Positions 18,245 to 27,134 are shown, counted from the first letter of the stretch. The stretch: DNA of 64,000 bases from Ruegeria sp. HKCCD7303 (GCF_013111185.1 NZ_WVRE01000009.1:82244-146243); one strand, 5' to 3'. The notes: a model not told the origin generated them from the sequence alone. Made by a program: numbers and translations.

Positions 18245-18712
18245 TTAGTTGACAGCCTTGGCGTCAACGACGTCCTTCTCGATGGCCTTGGCCGAAGTGA
18301 TCTCGATACGGCGTGGTTTCAGCGCCTCGGGCACTTCGCGCTTCAGGTCGATGTTCAGCATGCCGTTTTCGTGGCTTGCGCCCGTGACGCGGACGTGGTC
18401 AGCCAGTGCAAAACGACGCTCGAACGCGCGGGTGGCGATGCCGCGGTGCAGATAGCTGCGATCCTTGTCCTCGGCAGCTTTCTTGCCAGCGACAATCAGC
18501 GAATTCTCTTTCACTTCGACGGACAGGTCATTTTCCGAAAAACCGGCAACAGCGACCGAAATGCGGTAGGTGTCGGCGTTAGTTTTTTCGATATTGTATG
18601 GTGGGTAGCTCGGCTGAGCCACATCATTGGTCAGAACGCGATCCATCATATCGGCGATCTGATCAAAGCCAATGGTGGCGCGGTGCAGCGGTGCAAAGTC
18701 AAATGTACGCAT
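18245..18712 (-). CDS. ibpA: Small heat-shock protein Hsp20 (IbpA-like)
   Basis: This 155-residue ATP-independent holdase binds unfolding proteins in the cytoplasm. The alpha-crystallin domain spans ~35-130: 'YPPYNIEKTNADTYRISVAV', 'GFSENDLSVEVKENSLIVAG', 'YLHRGIATRAFERRFALADH' and 'ASHENGMLNIDLKREVPE'. The N-terminus 'MRTFDFAPLHRATIGFD' is the classical IbpA start, so the internal ATG at 18712 was chosen over one five codons upstream. The C-terminal IxI-like motif is 'RRIEI'. It is monocistronic. A heat-shock sigma-32 promoter is expected but I could not identify one with confidence. Confidence 0.92.
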   Translation of the reverse strand: MRTFDFAPLHRATIGFDQIADMMDRVLTNDVAQPSYPPYNIEKTNADTYRISVAVAGFSENDLSVEVKENSLIVAGKKAAEDKDRSYLHRGIATRAFERRFALADHVRVTGASHENGMLNIDLKREVPEALKPRRIEITSAKAIEKDVVDAKAVN

Positions 18713-18836
18713 GTGTCGTATCCTCATCCTTGAGCGATTTACGAAATTTTGCCCTCCGACTGGACAGGCAGTGGTTCATACCGGACCCCGTTGTGGCGAT
18801 CCGATATTCATCACATGGGTAGCGATTTGACCGAGT

Positions 18837-19652
18837 TCAACCCCCGCCAGAGCTGATGAATTTTGCACCAGACGCGGACTTGCCTGACCCTACCTGCAGC
18901 CTGCGGATCGACGCTTTGGGTTGCGGCGCATCGCGTCGCATGATTGCCTTTAGCTCGGCGACAATTTCACCAAGCTCCATACCAAAGCCAACCTTTCGGC
19001 TGCCATTTGTACCAACCGCCGAAACCACCGACAGAATCTGCCATCGCGATCCCTTCTTCGTCAGAATGGCGGACCCGGACGAGCCAAACGTGATGTCACA
19101 ATTGAACAGGATCAGGCCCTGACGACGATCAATGATCCGGCAGGAGCGTTCTCGTGTGATCGCCTCGGACCGGCCGCGCCCATACGAAGCGATACTGACC
19201 TCATCCCCCAGAACACGCCCACTGTATAGCGCAAAGGGGTCTGCGACGGAATAGGGGATGGGCTTATCAAGTCGCAACAGCGCAACGTCAATCCGAACGC
19301 TTTCGCGCGAAAGCGGCGGTCTAGAGCCGTAGTTGGGGTGGATCGCAACCTGTGTGACCTGACGTTCTGCCAGGGCTTTCCCGTTGCTCAGCCCGGCACG
19401 AAAAGTGATATCCTCGCCGGCAAACGCTGTTCCGGTACTTTGGTCCACGGCACAATGGGCAGCTGTCAGCACCATGTCTTGCGCGATCAGCGTACCGGTG
19501 CAAAAGGATCCGTCCCCCATGTCCAGACGCCCAACCGCCTCCCATCCGTAAAGATCGTCGCGATCCGTCAGCTTACGCTTGTTTGATTGAGCGTGGGACG
19601 TGGTTGCCAAAACACTCAGTCCGACAATGAGGCTGAAGAAAACTCTGATCAT
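18837..19652 (-). CDS. Exported trypsin-like serine protease (copy 2)
   Basis: This 271-residue S1-family protease has a signal peptide ('FFSLIVGLSVLATTSHAQS'). The triad is visible: His in 'VLTAAHCAV', Asp in 'RIDVALLRLDKPI', Ser in 'ITFGSSGSAIL'. The Ser motif GSSGSA is the V8/bacterial variant of GDSGGP. A Cys pair in 'RSCRIIDRRQGLILFNCDI' could form a disulphide. The ATG overlaps the stop of an upstream paralogue by four bases (ATGA), so the pair is co-translated. Likely periplasmic or secreted; the substrate is unknown. Confidence 0.85.
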   Translation of the reverse strand: MIRVFFSLIVGLSVLATTSHAQSNKRKLTDRDDLYGWEAVGRLDMGDGSFCTGTLIAQDMVLTAAHCAVDQSTGTAFAGEDITFRAGLSNGKALAERQVTQVAIHPNYGSRPPLSRESVRIDVALLRLDKPIPYSVADPFALYSGRVLGDEVSIASYGRGRSEAITRERSCRIIDRRQGLILFNCDITFGSSGSAILTKKGSRWQILSVVSAVGTNGSRKVGFGMELGEIVAELKAIMRRDAPQPKASIRRLQVGSGKSASGAKFISSGGG

Positions 19653-20440
19653 GGTCTGATAAACCTTGCGCCGATGTTCTTCCCTGCCCCCGGCCCAGGC
19701 GCTGACAGCCCAAACCCTCGCCCTGCAGAAAGCTCGTCGCGCAGCAGTTGCAGCGAGTGTTCAACCGCAGTGCCTATTGCTACGTTCTGGCCGTCCAGAC
19801 TGGCCTTGGCCGCCACAACCGACACGATCTGAGGGCGCGCGCCTGCAAAGGAAAAGACCGGCGCACCGGATGAGCCAAAATCAACGTCACAGGACATGAT
19901 CATGACACCCCGCTGCCGGTTCATGACCGAGCAGACCTGCTGCAGCGATGGTGCCTCAGACCGGTCATGCGCATAAGAGACCACGCCAACTTCGGCCCCT
20001 CTGCGGGGTTGATTCCCAGACTCAAAAGGAATGACGGCGGTATTTCTGATCGGTTGCCACAGCTCGATCAAAGCCACGTCTGCGCTGACCCTATCGGTCG
20101 TGGATTCTGCACCAAATTGATAGTCGGGATGGACCACAGCTTGCCGCGCAGTCCGATAGGCCAGGGCACGGCCTAAACGCCACCCGGCCAGAAACTCAAT
20201 TTCCGACGGATTGATCCGTTGCCCGGACACCTTGTCAAACAGGCAATGCGCTGCTGTCAGCACCAGTGTTGGCGACACCAGCGTTCCGGTGCAAAACCCT
20301 CTGCCTGCTATGTCCAGCCGCCCCACGGCCATCCAATCGCGCCCGGAATCCGAGGTGTCCAGACTTTCCAGCCCGGTATCCTGCGCTGTGGCCGCCATCG
20401 GCATGACACAGAGCACAATAGCCTTGATCCAGTTGCGCAC
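19649..20440 (-). CDS. Exported trypsin-like serine protease (copy 1)
   Basis: This 263-residue protein is a paralogue of the gene directly downstream. It has a signal peptide ('WIKAIVLCVMPMAATAQ'), His in 'VLTAAHCLF', Asp in 'SADVALIELWQPI' and Ser in 'VDFGSSGAPVF'. Both copies share the 'WxAVGRLDxxxxxFCTGTL' start of the mature enzyme and the Cys pair before the active Ser ('QVCSVMNRQRGVMIMSCDV'). The sequences have diverged enough that they may have different substrates. No inhibitor or chaperone gene is seen nearby; glcF lies downstream on the same strand after 118 bases... measured toward the window's right, glcF begins its own operon there. Confidence 0.83.
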   Translation of the reverse strand: MRNWIKAIVLCVMPMAATAQDTGLESLDTSDSGRDWMAVGRLDIAGRGFCTGTLVSPTLVLTAAHCLFDKVSGQRINPSEIEFLAGWRLGRALAYRTARQAVVHPDYQFGAESTTDRVSADVALIELWQPIRNTAVIPFESGNQPRRGAEVGVVSYAHDRSEAPSLQQVCSVMNRQRGVMIMSCDVDFGSSGAPVFSFAGARPQIVSVVAAKASLDGQNVAIGTAVEHSLQLLRDELSAGRGFGLSAPGPGAGKNIGARFIRP

Positions 20441-20558
20441 GCGGTTCTCCGGGACTCACTCTGACCTTTTTGTCCTACGGGTTACGTTGGGCGAAAATAG
20501 GGCAATCAGGGGTTATAAGAAATTCCGGGCAAGTGATGCGCGTCGGCACCAAAGCGAA

Positions 20559-21872
20559 TTACTTCAGGATCGGTACAGCGTCCCTGGGGTGTTGCAACGA
20601 CGGCGGCCTTGGTCCGCCGGTCGCCCAGTCCAACAATTCAACCGTGTGCACGACCGGCACTTGGGTACCCGACCCGATCTGCATCATGCATCCGATGTTT
20701 CCGGCTGAGATCAGGTCCGGCTTCTTCGCCTCCAGCGTTTTGACCTTGCGCTTTTTCAATTGGCCCGAAATCTCGGGCTGCATCAGGTTGTAGGTGCCTG
20801 CGCTGCCACAGCACAGATGGCTATCTGCAGGCTCAACAACTTGGAACCCTGCCCGTTTCAGCAAGTCCTTAGGATAGGTCTTAATCTTTTGTCCGTGCTG
20901 CAACGAACAGGCCGCGTGATAAGCGACCGTAAGGTCTTGGTCGCGCCCTTCAGGAAGGTCCAGTTGCATGACCAACTCGCTGATATCCATGGCAATACCC
21001 GCGACACGCGCCGCGTCCTTGGCCAGAGAGTCATTGCGGAACATGTGCCCATAGTCTTTCACCGTCGTGCCACAACCAGACGTATTGATGACGATGGCGT
21101 CCAAGCCGTCACCATCCATTTCGCGCGCCCAGGCCTTGATATTGGCTGCGGCAGCCGCGTGGCTTTCACGACTTTTACCCATGTGGTGCGTCAAGGCTCC
21201 ACAACATCCGGCGCCTTCGGCCACCACAACCTCGCACCCCAAACGCGTCAGTAACCGGATCGTAGCATCGTTAATGTCGGTATTTAGAGCCTTCTGTGCG
21301 CAGCCGGTCATCAGCGCGACACGCTTTCTTCGTTCTCCCTTGGGCGCAAAGCTCTGAGGGTCGTCGTTGCGACTGACCGGCGGGATGTGCTTTGGGGCCA
21401 TGTCCAGCATCGCCCGCAACCGGGCGTCGGGCATCAGAAACCGAAACGGACGGCCCAACTTTGCTCCGATCAAGGCCCAGCGAAATCGCATCGGGTAGGG
21501 TAGGATTTGGGCAAGAATCGAACGCAGGATACGGTCCGTCAAAGGACGTTTGTAATTCGCCTCGATATATTCGCGCGCATGATCGACCAGGTGCATGTAA
21601 TGCACGCCCGAAGGACAAGTGGTCATGCAAGCCAGACAGGACAGGCAGCGATCAATATGCTTGACCGTCTTTTCATCCGGTACACGTTCGTTTTCCAGCA
21701 TGTCCTTGATCAGGTAAATACGCCCGCGCGGGCTGTCGAGTTCATCCCCCAACACCTGATAGGTTGGGCATGTCGCAGTGCAAAACCCACAATGGACACA
21801 GCTACGCAGAATCTCGTTCGAGCGCTGAATTGCCGGATCTTCCAGCTGTTTTTCCGTAAATGTTGTCTGCAT
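20559..21872 (-). CDS. glcF: Glycolate oxidase iron-sulfur subunit GlcF
   Basis: This 437-residue subunit passes electrons from the flavin subunits of glycolate oxidase to the membrane. Two 4Fe-4S sites are clear: 'CVHCGFCTATCP' (~26-37) and 'CLSCLACMTTCP' (~77-88). Two CCG-type cysteine-rich domains follow ('EGAGCCGALTHHMG' and 'DSHLCCGSAGTYNLM'), with 'GCAQKALNTDIN' and 'YHAACSLQHGQ'. It is the third gene of glcD-glcE-glcF on the minus strand, starting 4 bases after glcE. Length and domain order are normal for the family. Confidence 0.95.
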   Translation of the reverse strand: MQTTFTEKQLEDPAIQRSNEILRSCVHCGFCTATCPTYQVLGDELDSPRGRIYLIKDMLENERVPDEKTVKHIDRCLSCLACMTTCPSGVHYMHLVDHAREYIEANYKRPLTDRILRSILAQILPYPMRFRWALIGAKLGRPFRFLMPDARLRAMLDMAPKHIPPVSRNDDPQSFAPKGERRKRVALMTGCAQKALNTDINDATIRLLTRLGCEVVVAEGAGCCGALTHHMGKSRESHAAAAANIKAWAREMDGDGLDAIVINTSGCGTTVKDYGHMFRNDSLAKDAARVAGIAMDISELVMQLDLPEGRDQDLTVAYHAACSLQHGQKIKTYPKDLLKRAGFQVVEPADSHLCCGSAGTYNLMQPEISGQLKKRKVKTLEAKKPDLISAGNIGCMMQIGSGTQVPVVHTVELLDWATGGPRPPSLQHPRDAVPILK

Positions 21873-21876
21873 CGCT

Positions 21877-22995
21877 CTACCCCATGAGTCCCGGATTGAA
21901 CACAGATCGCGGGTCGAATCTTGCCCGTACCCCCTGTGTTAGAGCCGAAACAGCAGCATTTTCCGGCTGAAACCGACCCAGATTCTGTATGTCTTCCGGG
22001 GTCGCGCGCACCAGGGTCGAATGTCCCTCAACATCACTTAGTTCAGATCGCAGATCAGTGCCTTCCGGTGCTAAAGTCCAGATCAGACCCCCACCCCAAT
22101 CCACGACCGTGTTCGGGTTGGCGTCACCGACCACACGGATCATGTCAGTCGGTTTGACAGAGGTTTTCCAGACATTGCCCGGTCTGTCGGCAAAAGGCTC
22201 AATATCACGCACTTCGCGCCAAATGGCGGTGTTTTCGGCCGCATCAGTGACAACCTGATCCGGATTCGTTTCCGCAAAGAGCTCTTGCAACTTGGAAACG
22301 CGATATTCGACCGATTGGTCAAACCCTTCAATCCGCAGCACCGTCCGGGACGGCTTGCCGCCGCCCTCGGGCAACCGAGCCGCACCGTTGACTTCGTATG
22401 GCGATCCCAACGCGTCACAAAACAACTTGGACGTCGCGACCCATCCGCGATCCTCCCAAACAAGCGTCGCAACGGCCTCTGGCTTGGGTAGCACTTTCAG
22501 CGAAACCTCGGTCAACACGCCCAAAGTGCCCCAGGACCCAGCCATCAACTTCACCAGATCATAACCGGTGACGTTCTTCATCACCCGTCCGCCATTCTTG
22601 ACCACTTGACCGCGCCCATCGACAAAGCGAACGCCCAACAGAAAATCCCGGCACGCCCCGGCCTGTATCCGCCTCGGCCCAGATACGTTTGCCGCCACAA
22701 CACCACCGATGGTCGGTTCGCCCGAAGTTCCAAGCAATCCACGATGGTCCATCGGCTCGAACGCCAGTTGTTGCCCCTCCGCGTCCAGCGCGGCTTCAAT
22801 CTCGGCCAACGGCGTGCCTGACTTAGCCACAAGTGTTAGGGCTCCGGGTTCGTAAAGGGTGATACCGCTCAGCCCGGAAACGTTCAGTTCAGGCTCCGGC
22901 CCGGTCACACCACGCGTTCCGCCCCCGGCTATGCGCACTGGCTCGGTCAGCCCGGCCACCAGATCCGCCAATTCGTCTTCCGTTTCAGGTCTCAT
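21877..22995 (-). CDS. glcE: Glycolate oxidase FAD-binding subunit GlcE
   Basis: This 372-residue FAD-binding PCMH-type protein is the second flavin subunit of glycolate oxidase. The FAD motif is 'GLLGTSGEPTIGGVVAANVSG' (quoted here in pieces around 'TIGGVVAAN') and 'RDFLLGVRFVDGRGQVVKNG' with 'VMKNVTGYDLVKLMAGSWGT' (in part). The ATG at 22995 gives the usual 'MRPETEDELADLV' start; an ATG three codons upstream is equally in frame. It lies 61 bases after glcD and 4 before glcF, so the operon is complete for the oxidase. A glcG or glcC gene is not seen. Confidence 0.92.
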   Translation of the reverse strand: MRPETEDELADLVAGLTEPVRIAGGGTRGVTGPEPELNVSGLSGITLYEPGALTLVAKSGTPLAEIEAALDAEGQQLAFEPMDHRGLLGTSGEPTIGGVVAANVSGPRRIQAGACRDFLLGVRFVDGRGQVVKNGGRVMKNVTGYDLVKLMAGSWGTLGVLTEVSLKVLPKPEAVATLVWEDRGWVATSKLFCDALGSPYEVNGAARLPEGGGKPSRTVLRIEGFDQSVEYRVSKLQELFAETNPDQVVTDAAENTAIWREVRDIEPFADRPGNVWKTSVKPTDMIRVVGDANPNTVVDWGGGLIWTLAPEGTDLRSELSDVEGHSTLVRATPEDIQNLGRFQPENAAVSALTQGVRARFDPRSVFNPGLMG

Positions 22996-23056
22996 GTGCT
23001 TCATCTTTTCACAAAAACTCCGGGGAAACCGCGCCTGCGCAATTGGGGCAGAGCCC

Positions 23057-24496
23057 CTATTCCGCCGCAAGGCGCCTCGCCTCGGATGCGTCCAAGGGGA
23101 ACACCTTCGCGGGATTCAACAACCACTGCGGATCGAACACATCTTTAATCGCCATCTGCGCCTCAAGATCCGCTGGCGCGTACTGGTGTGCCATCAGATC
23201 CCGCTTTTCGATGCCGACACCATGTTCTCCGGTCAGGCACCCGCCTACGTCGACACACAGCTTCAGAATATCAGCACCAAATGCTTCGCATTTCTCCAGA
23301 TCGCCCGGTTTGTTGGCGTCAAACAGGATCAAGGGGTGCATGTTGCCGTCACCCGCGTGGAAGACATTGCCAACGGGCAGGCCGTATTCCTCGCTCAACT
23401 CACCGATGCGGCGCAGGACTTCGGGTAAGGAGGATACCGGGATGGTGCCGTCCAGACACATGTAATCGTTCATTTGACCCATCGCGCCAAAAGCCGATTT
23501 GCGACCCAGCCAAATCTTCGCGCTTTCTTCGGCAGACTGGCTCTCACGCAATTCAACAGGATTGTGGCGCTTGGCGATTTCTATGATCTTCGCCAACTGA
23601 TAGTCGATCTCAGCCTCCGAGCCTTCGACCTCGACAATCAGCAAGGCGGTGCAATCGGGATACCCGGCATGCGCAAAATTCTCGCAGGCTTGAATGCACA
23701 GGGTGTCCATGAACTCGATCGCAACCGGCAAGATGCCCGATTTGATAATGTCAGAGACACATTGGCCCGCGACCTCATTGTCGTCGAACCCCATCAGAAC
23801 CGGTCGCGCCCCTTCGGGTTTACGCAGAATGCGCAGCGTGGCCTCGGTCACCACGCCCAGCTGCCCCTCTGAGCCACAAATAACACCCAGCAGGTCCAGG
23901 CCAGAGGCATCCAGATGCGCGCCGCCGATTTCCACAACACTGCCGTCCATCATCACCATGGTCACGCCCAGCAGGTTGTTCGTGGTCACACCGTATTTCA
24001 GGCAATGCGCGCCACCCGAATTCATCGCGATATTGCCCGCAATGGCACAGGCCAATTGCGAAGACGGATCGGGCGCATAAAAGAAATCCTCTTCCTCGAC
24101 CGCGCCTGTCACGCTCAGATTGGTCCGTCCGGTCTGCACCTTTATGAAGCGGTTGTCATAATCGACCTCCAGCACCTCATTCATCCGCGCCACGCCCAGA
24201 ATGACGCAATCCGCAGTCGGCAAGGCCCCACCCGCCAGTGACGTGCCGGAGCCACGTGGCACCACAGGAACCCCTTCTTCATAGCAGATTCGCAGGACAT
24301 CAGACACGTCCTGCGTCGTTGACGGAAGTACTGCCAGCATCGGCGGGCAGCGATAAGCGGTCAGCGCGTCACACTCATAGGCCCGCGTCTCAGCCGGATC
24401 GTGAATCACAGCATCCTCAGGCAATACCTGCAGCAATCGCGCCAGAACGGCTTGCTTTCGCGCCAGAACATCGGGATTTGGCCGGGGCATTTCCAT
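23057..24496 (-). CDS. glcD: Glycolate oxidase catalytic subunit GlcD
   Basis: This 479-residue FAD-linked oxidase converts glycolate (from photorespiration or algal exudate) to glyoxylate. The PCMH FAD-binding region has 'VVPRGSGTSLAGGALP' and 'QLACAIAGNIAMNSGGAHCLKYGVT' (in part). The C-terminal FAD-oxidase domain has 'PVGNVFHAGDGNMHPLILFD' and 'GGCLTGEHGVGIEKRDLM', with the catalytic His region intact. The ATG at 24496 is chosen because GGAGG sits 7 bases upstream. The first gene of the operon, it lies next to a near-perfect palindrome that may be the binding site of a GntR/FadR-type regulator. Confidence 0.95.
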   Translation of the reverse strand: MEMPRPNPDVLARKQAVLARLLQVLPEDAVIHDPAETRAYECDALTAYRCPPMLAVLPSTTQDVSDVLRICYEEGVPVVPRGSGTSLAGGALPTADCVILGVARMNEVLEVDYDNRFIKVQTGRTNLSVTGAVEEEDFFYAPDPSSQLACAIAGNIAMNSGGAHCLKYGVTTNNLLGVTMVMMDGSVVEIGGAHLDASGLDLLGVICGSEGQLGVVTEATLRILRKPEGARPVLMGFDDNEVAGQCVSDIIKSGILPVAIEFMDTLCIQACENFAHAGYPDCTALLIVEVEGSEAEIDYQLAKIIEIAKRHNPVELRESQSAEESAKIWLGRKSAFGAMGQMNDYMCLDGTIPVSSLPEVLRRIGELSEEYGLPVGNVFHAGDGNMHPLILFDANKPGDLEKCEAFGADILKLCVDVGGCLTGEHGVGIEKRDLMAHQYAPADLEAQMAIKDVFDPQWLLNPAKVFPLDASEARRLAAE

Positions 24497-24511
24497 CGCT
24501 GATCCTCCAAT

Positions 24512-24532
24512 TTGGTAAAATAATATTACCAA
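24512..24532. promoter_or_regulatory. Palindromic operator candidate upstream of glcD
   Basis: Perfect arms TTGGTAA and TTACCAA, 7 bases apart, lie 15 bases before the glcD start and 46 before the divergent DUF599 gene. The TGGT...ACCA halves resemble FadR-subfamily GntR sites (LldR, PdhR, GlcC), although the spacer is longer than in those textbook sites. No such regulator gene is adjacent. Confidence 0.55.
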
Positions 24533-24578
24533 TTTCATGATCTGGCAAGTTCTTCCGTTCAGTTTTACTGTCACGCCC

Positions 24579-25289
24579 ATGACCTGGATCGAACGTGCCG
24601 CTTTGTTTGCCCCTTTGGATTACGCCGCCCTCGGCTTGCTGCTGGGCGCATGGCTGTGGATAGGGTGGAAGATCGAACATCCGTCGCCACAGAGGCGATC
24701 TGTCTCGCAAATGATGGACAATTACCGCCGCGACTGGATGCGCGAGATGGTGACGCGCCAACCGCGCATGTTTGACGCGCAGGTTGTGGCCGCCATGCGG
24801 CAGGGCAGCACGTTCTTTGCATCCACCACGATGATTGCCATCGGCGGCGGGCTGGCCCTGCTGGGCAATACCGAGCGACTTGCCGGGGTGGCCAGCGACC
24901 TTGCCATTGGAAGCGCACCCGCTTTGGTGTGGGAAATCAAGATACTTGTCGTCGTACTTCTGCTGGCCAACGCATTCCTGAAATATGTCTGGGCGCATCG
25001 CTTGTTTGGCTATTGTGCTGTGTTGATGGCCTCGGTCCCGAACGATCCCGAAGACCCGCAGGCGTACCCGCGCGCCGCTCAGTCGGCCGAAATTTGCGTC
25101 ACAGCCGCCCGCAGCTTTAACCGTGGCCTGCGCGCCACCTATTTTGCATTGGCCTCGCTGGCATGGTTCCTCGGGCCAATCGCTTTGATGCTGAGCACCA
25201 TAATCACGTTCGGTGTTTTGTATCGACGCGAGTTTGCTTCGCAGTCCCGAACAATCCTGATATCCCAATCCCCTTACACAGAGACGTGA
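24579..25289 (+). CDS. DUF599 family membrane protein
   Basis: A 236-residue integral membrane protein with helices at ~10-28 ('APLDYAALGLLLGAWLWIGW'), ~70-90 ('FASTTMIAIGGGLALLG'), ~113-135 ('EIKILVVVLLLANAFLKYVW') and ~190-215 ('LASLAWFLGPIALMLSTII'). The Met-Thr-Trp-Ile start and the 'YRRDWMREMVTRQPRMFDAQ' segment match DUF599 as known from proteobacteria; the function is unknown. The ATG at 24579 is preferred over one 42 bases upstream. It is divergent from glcDEF and followed within 40 bases by a small exported protein. Confidence 0.75.
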   Translation: MTWIERAALFAPLDYAALGLLLGAWLWIGWKIEHPSPQRRSVSQMMDNYRRDWMREMVTRQPRMFDAQVVAAMRQGSTFFASTTMIAIGGGLALLGNTERLAGVASDLAIGSAPALVWEIKILVVVLLLANAFLKYVWAHRLFGYCAVLMASVPNDPEDPQAYPRAAQSAEICVTAARSFNRGLRATYFALASLAWFLGPIALMLSTIITFGVLYRREFASQSRTILISQSPYTET

Positions 25290-25324
25290 TCCCGATGCGC
25301 CGCGATAACCCGTACATTCGCGCC

Positions 25325-25672
25325 ATGCGATATGTGATTCTCAGCGCCTTCCTGGCCAGCCCTGCCTTTGCCGACCCCCCAACGATCGAGAAGGTCGCGG
25401 CCACCCGCGGCGGCGACACATGGCGCTTCGATGTCACGATCCGGCACCCGGACACCGGATGGGATGACTACGCCGATGGCTGGCGCGTTTTGGACATGAA
25501 TGGCAATGAACTAGGGATGCGTGTCCTGCATCATCCGCATGTGGATGAGCAGCCGTTCACCCGCTCGCTGAGCGGTGTAGCGATACCCGAAGGCACAACC
25601 CAGGTCCAGATTCAGGCACGAGACAATGTCGGTGGCTGGGGTGAAGACACAACGGTGATCGACCTGTACTGA
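25325..25672 (+). CDS. Small exported protein of unknown function
   Basis: A 115-residue protein with a clear signal peptide ('MRYVILSAFLASPAFADPP'). The mature ~97 residues are rich in Trp, Gly and Asp ('GGDTWRFDVTIRHPDTGWDD', 'GVAIPEGTTQVQIQARDNVG') and look like a small beta-sandwich. No catalytic motif is visible. An in-frame ATG ten codons upstream is possible but would bury the signal peptide. It ends 3 bases from a convergent flavodoxin gene. Confidence 0.65.
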   Translation: MRYVILSAFLASPAFADPPTIEKVAATRGGDTWRFDVTIRHPDTGWDDYADGWRVLDMNGNELGMRVLHHPHVDEQPFTRSLSGVAIPEGTTQVQIQARDNVGGWGEDTTVIDLY

Positions 25673-25675
25673 AGT

Positions 25676-26161
25676 TCAGAACACCCCAAGGGCCAAGCCT
25701 GCCGCCATCACTGCACCGATCTCGCGGCATTTCTCAAGTTGTCCTTCGGGGATGGTCTTTTCGGCCAGAATCGCTTCGGACGTTTGTGAATGAGTGCAGA
25801 GGATCAGAGGCGGCTGCACTTCTTTCAACCGCCAGCCGGTTGCAATGCGCGCGGTTTGGCGCGCGGCGTTGGCACCATCTGATCCTGCACAAACCATTTG
25901 CGCATAAGGGCGACCTTCGATCTTACCCAGAACCGGATAGTAGCTGCGGTCGAAAAACTCTTTCATCAGACCTGAAATTGCGGCCAGATTTTCCGGGGCA
26001 CAGAAGATATAGCCATCCGCGCCCAACAAATCCTCAGGACCGGCCTGATCAGCGGTTTTCAGAACAATGTCTGCCTCGTCGTGACCCGCCGCAGCCGCCG
26101 CTTCGGCCATTTGCCGGGCGCCACCAGTGCGCGAATGGTAAACGATCAGAAGCTGCGCCAT
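25676..26161 (-). CDS. Flavodoxin-like NAD(P)H-dependent oxidoreductase
   Basis: This 161-residue protein starts with the flavodoxin FMN phosphate loop ('LLIVYHSRTGGARQMAEA') and has the usual mid-domain 'ADGYIFCAPENLAAISGLMK' and 'GRPYAQMVCAGSDGANAARQ' segments, where the second and third FMN loops lie. It probably uses FMN for electron transfer or quinone reduction in the cytoplasm. It begins one base before the rlmH stop region and likely shares that transcript (rsfS-rlmH-flavodoxin). Confidence 0.78.
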   Translation of the reverse strand: MAQLLIVYHSRTGGARQMAEAAAAAGHDEADIVLKTADQAGPEDLLGADGYIFCAPENLAAISGLMKEFFDRSYYPVLGKIEGRPYAQMVCAGSDGANAARQTARIATGWRLKEVQPPLILCTHSQTSEAILAEKTIPEGQLEKCREIGAVMAAGLALGVF

Positions 26162-26162
26162 G

Positions 26163-26633
26163 TCAGACCCGGTGATAAGGGCCGCCCGACAGGATGGTTG
26201 CGGCCCGGTAAAGTTGCTCGGCCAGCATCACACGGACCAGCATATGGGGCCAGACCATTGACCCGAATGAGATGGAAAAATCGGCCTCGGCCCGCAGATT
26301 AGGGTCTATTCCGTCCGCTCCGCCAATAACCAGCGCCAAATCCTGCCGCCCGGCATCGCGCCAGCCGCCCAGCTTCTTGGCAAAATCGGGTGAGGACATG
26401 ACCCGTCCGCGCTCATCCAATGTACAGATCACCGCGCCTTTGGGCAGCGCTTTGCGCAGAAGAGCAGCCTCGGCCCCCATGCCTGCATTTTTCTTGTCTT
26501 CGACTTCGATCACGCGGGCGGGACCAAGGCCCAAGCCGCGGCCGGTCCGGTCAAATCGGTTCACGTAATCATCAAGCAGGGACTTTTCCGGTCCAGCGCG
26601 CAATCGCCCGACCGCAACTATGCTGATACGCAT
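26163..26633 (-). CDS. rlmH: 23S rRNA pseudouridine-1915 N3-methyltransferase RlmH
   Basis: This 156-residue SPOUT methyltransferase modifies position 1915 in helix 69 of 23S rRNA. The SAM-binding knot is visible ('[16 protein letters not shown]') and the conserved C-terminus '[20 protein letters not shown]' ends in 'GGPYHRV', with the His-Arg pair used for the substrate. Length matches the family exactly. It follows rsfS at 44 bases, the conserved rsfS-rlmH order. Confidence 0.96.
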   Translation of the reverse strand: MRISIVAVGRLRAGPEKSLLDDYVNRFDRTGRGLGLGPARVIEVEDKKNAGMGAEAALLRKALPKGAVICTLDERGRVMSSPDFAKKLGGWRDAGRQDLALVIGGADGIDPNLRAEADFSISFGSMVWPHMLVRVMLAEQLYRAATILSGGPYHRV

Positions 26634-26677
26634 ATCTCTCTCGCCTCCGGCCCCTCAATGCGGGCCAGGATGGCGCC

Positions 26678-27037
26678 TCAGTTCGCCGAGGCGCTGCCGC
26701 CCTGAGGCAGCCACATCTTTTCCAGCTGATAGAATTCACGCACTTCGGGGCGGAAGATATGGACGATCACGTCGCCCGTATCGATCAACACCCAGTCGCC
26801 GGCATCCTTGCCTTCAACCTTCGAGGTGAAACCGAATTCCTGCTTGATGCGATCCGTCAGTTTTTCCGCCATGGCCGAGACCTGACGGGTCGACCGACCC
26901 GAGGCAATCACCATGTGATCTGCAACAGAAGACTTACCTTGCAGGTTGATCTGCACGACGTCTTCGGCCTTGTCATCGGAAAGTGAGGAAAGGATACGCT
27001 CAAGCAGCTTGTCGCTGATTGACTGAGAGTGGGCCAT
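26678..27037 (-). CDS. rsfS: Ribosome silencing factor RsfS
   Basis: This 119-residue protein binds ribosomal protein uL14 and blocks subunit joining in starved cells. The family signature 'DHMVIASGRSTRQVSAMAEK' and 'VEGKDAGDWVLIDTGDVIVH' followed by 'IFRPEVREFYQLEKMW' is complete. The ATG at 27037 is preferred; the longest frame would need a TTG start within a hairpin. It leads the rsfS-rlmH-flavodoxin run. Confidence 0.95.
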   Translation of the reverse strand: MAHSQSISDKLLERILSSLSDDKAEDVVQINLQGKSSVADHMVIASGRSTRQVSAMAEKLTDRIKQEFGFTSKVEGKDAGDWVLIDTGDVIVHIFRPEVREFYQLEKMWLPQGGSASAN

Positions 27038-27055
27038 TACACTGGCCCCATCATC

Positions 27056-27071
27056 GGCGGGCAAACCCGCC
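27056..27071 (-). repeat. Hairpin just upstream of the rsfS start
   Basis: A perfect 6-bp stem (GGCGGG / CCCGCC) with loop CAAA lies about 19 bases before the rsfS ATG and could affect its translation. Confidence 0.35.
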
Positions 27072-27120
27072 TGAGTATGTAGAGACAGGACATAGTCCTC
27101 CTTTGCTGCGCGCCGTGAAA

Positions 27121-27134
27121 CCCCGGCGCCGGGG
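27121..27134 (-). terminator. GC palindrome between mscS and rsfS
   Basis: A 14-base palindrome (CCCCGGCGCCGGGG) followed on the minus strand by TTTC lies ~70 bases after the MscS stop. It may terminate or attenuate transcription into rsfS. The loop would be formed from the central bases. Confidence 0.45.
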
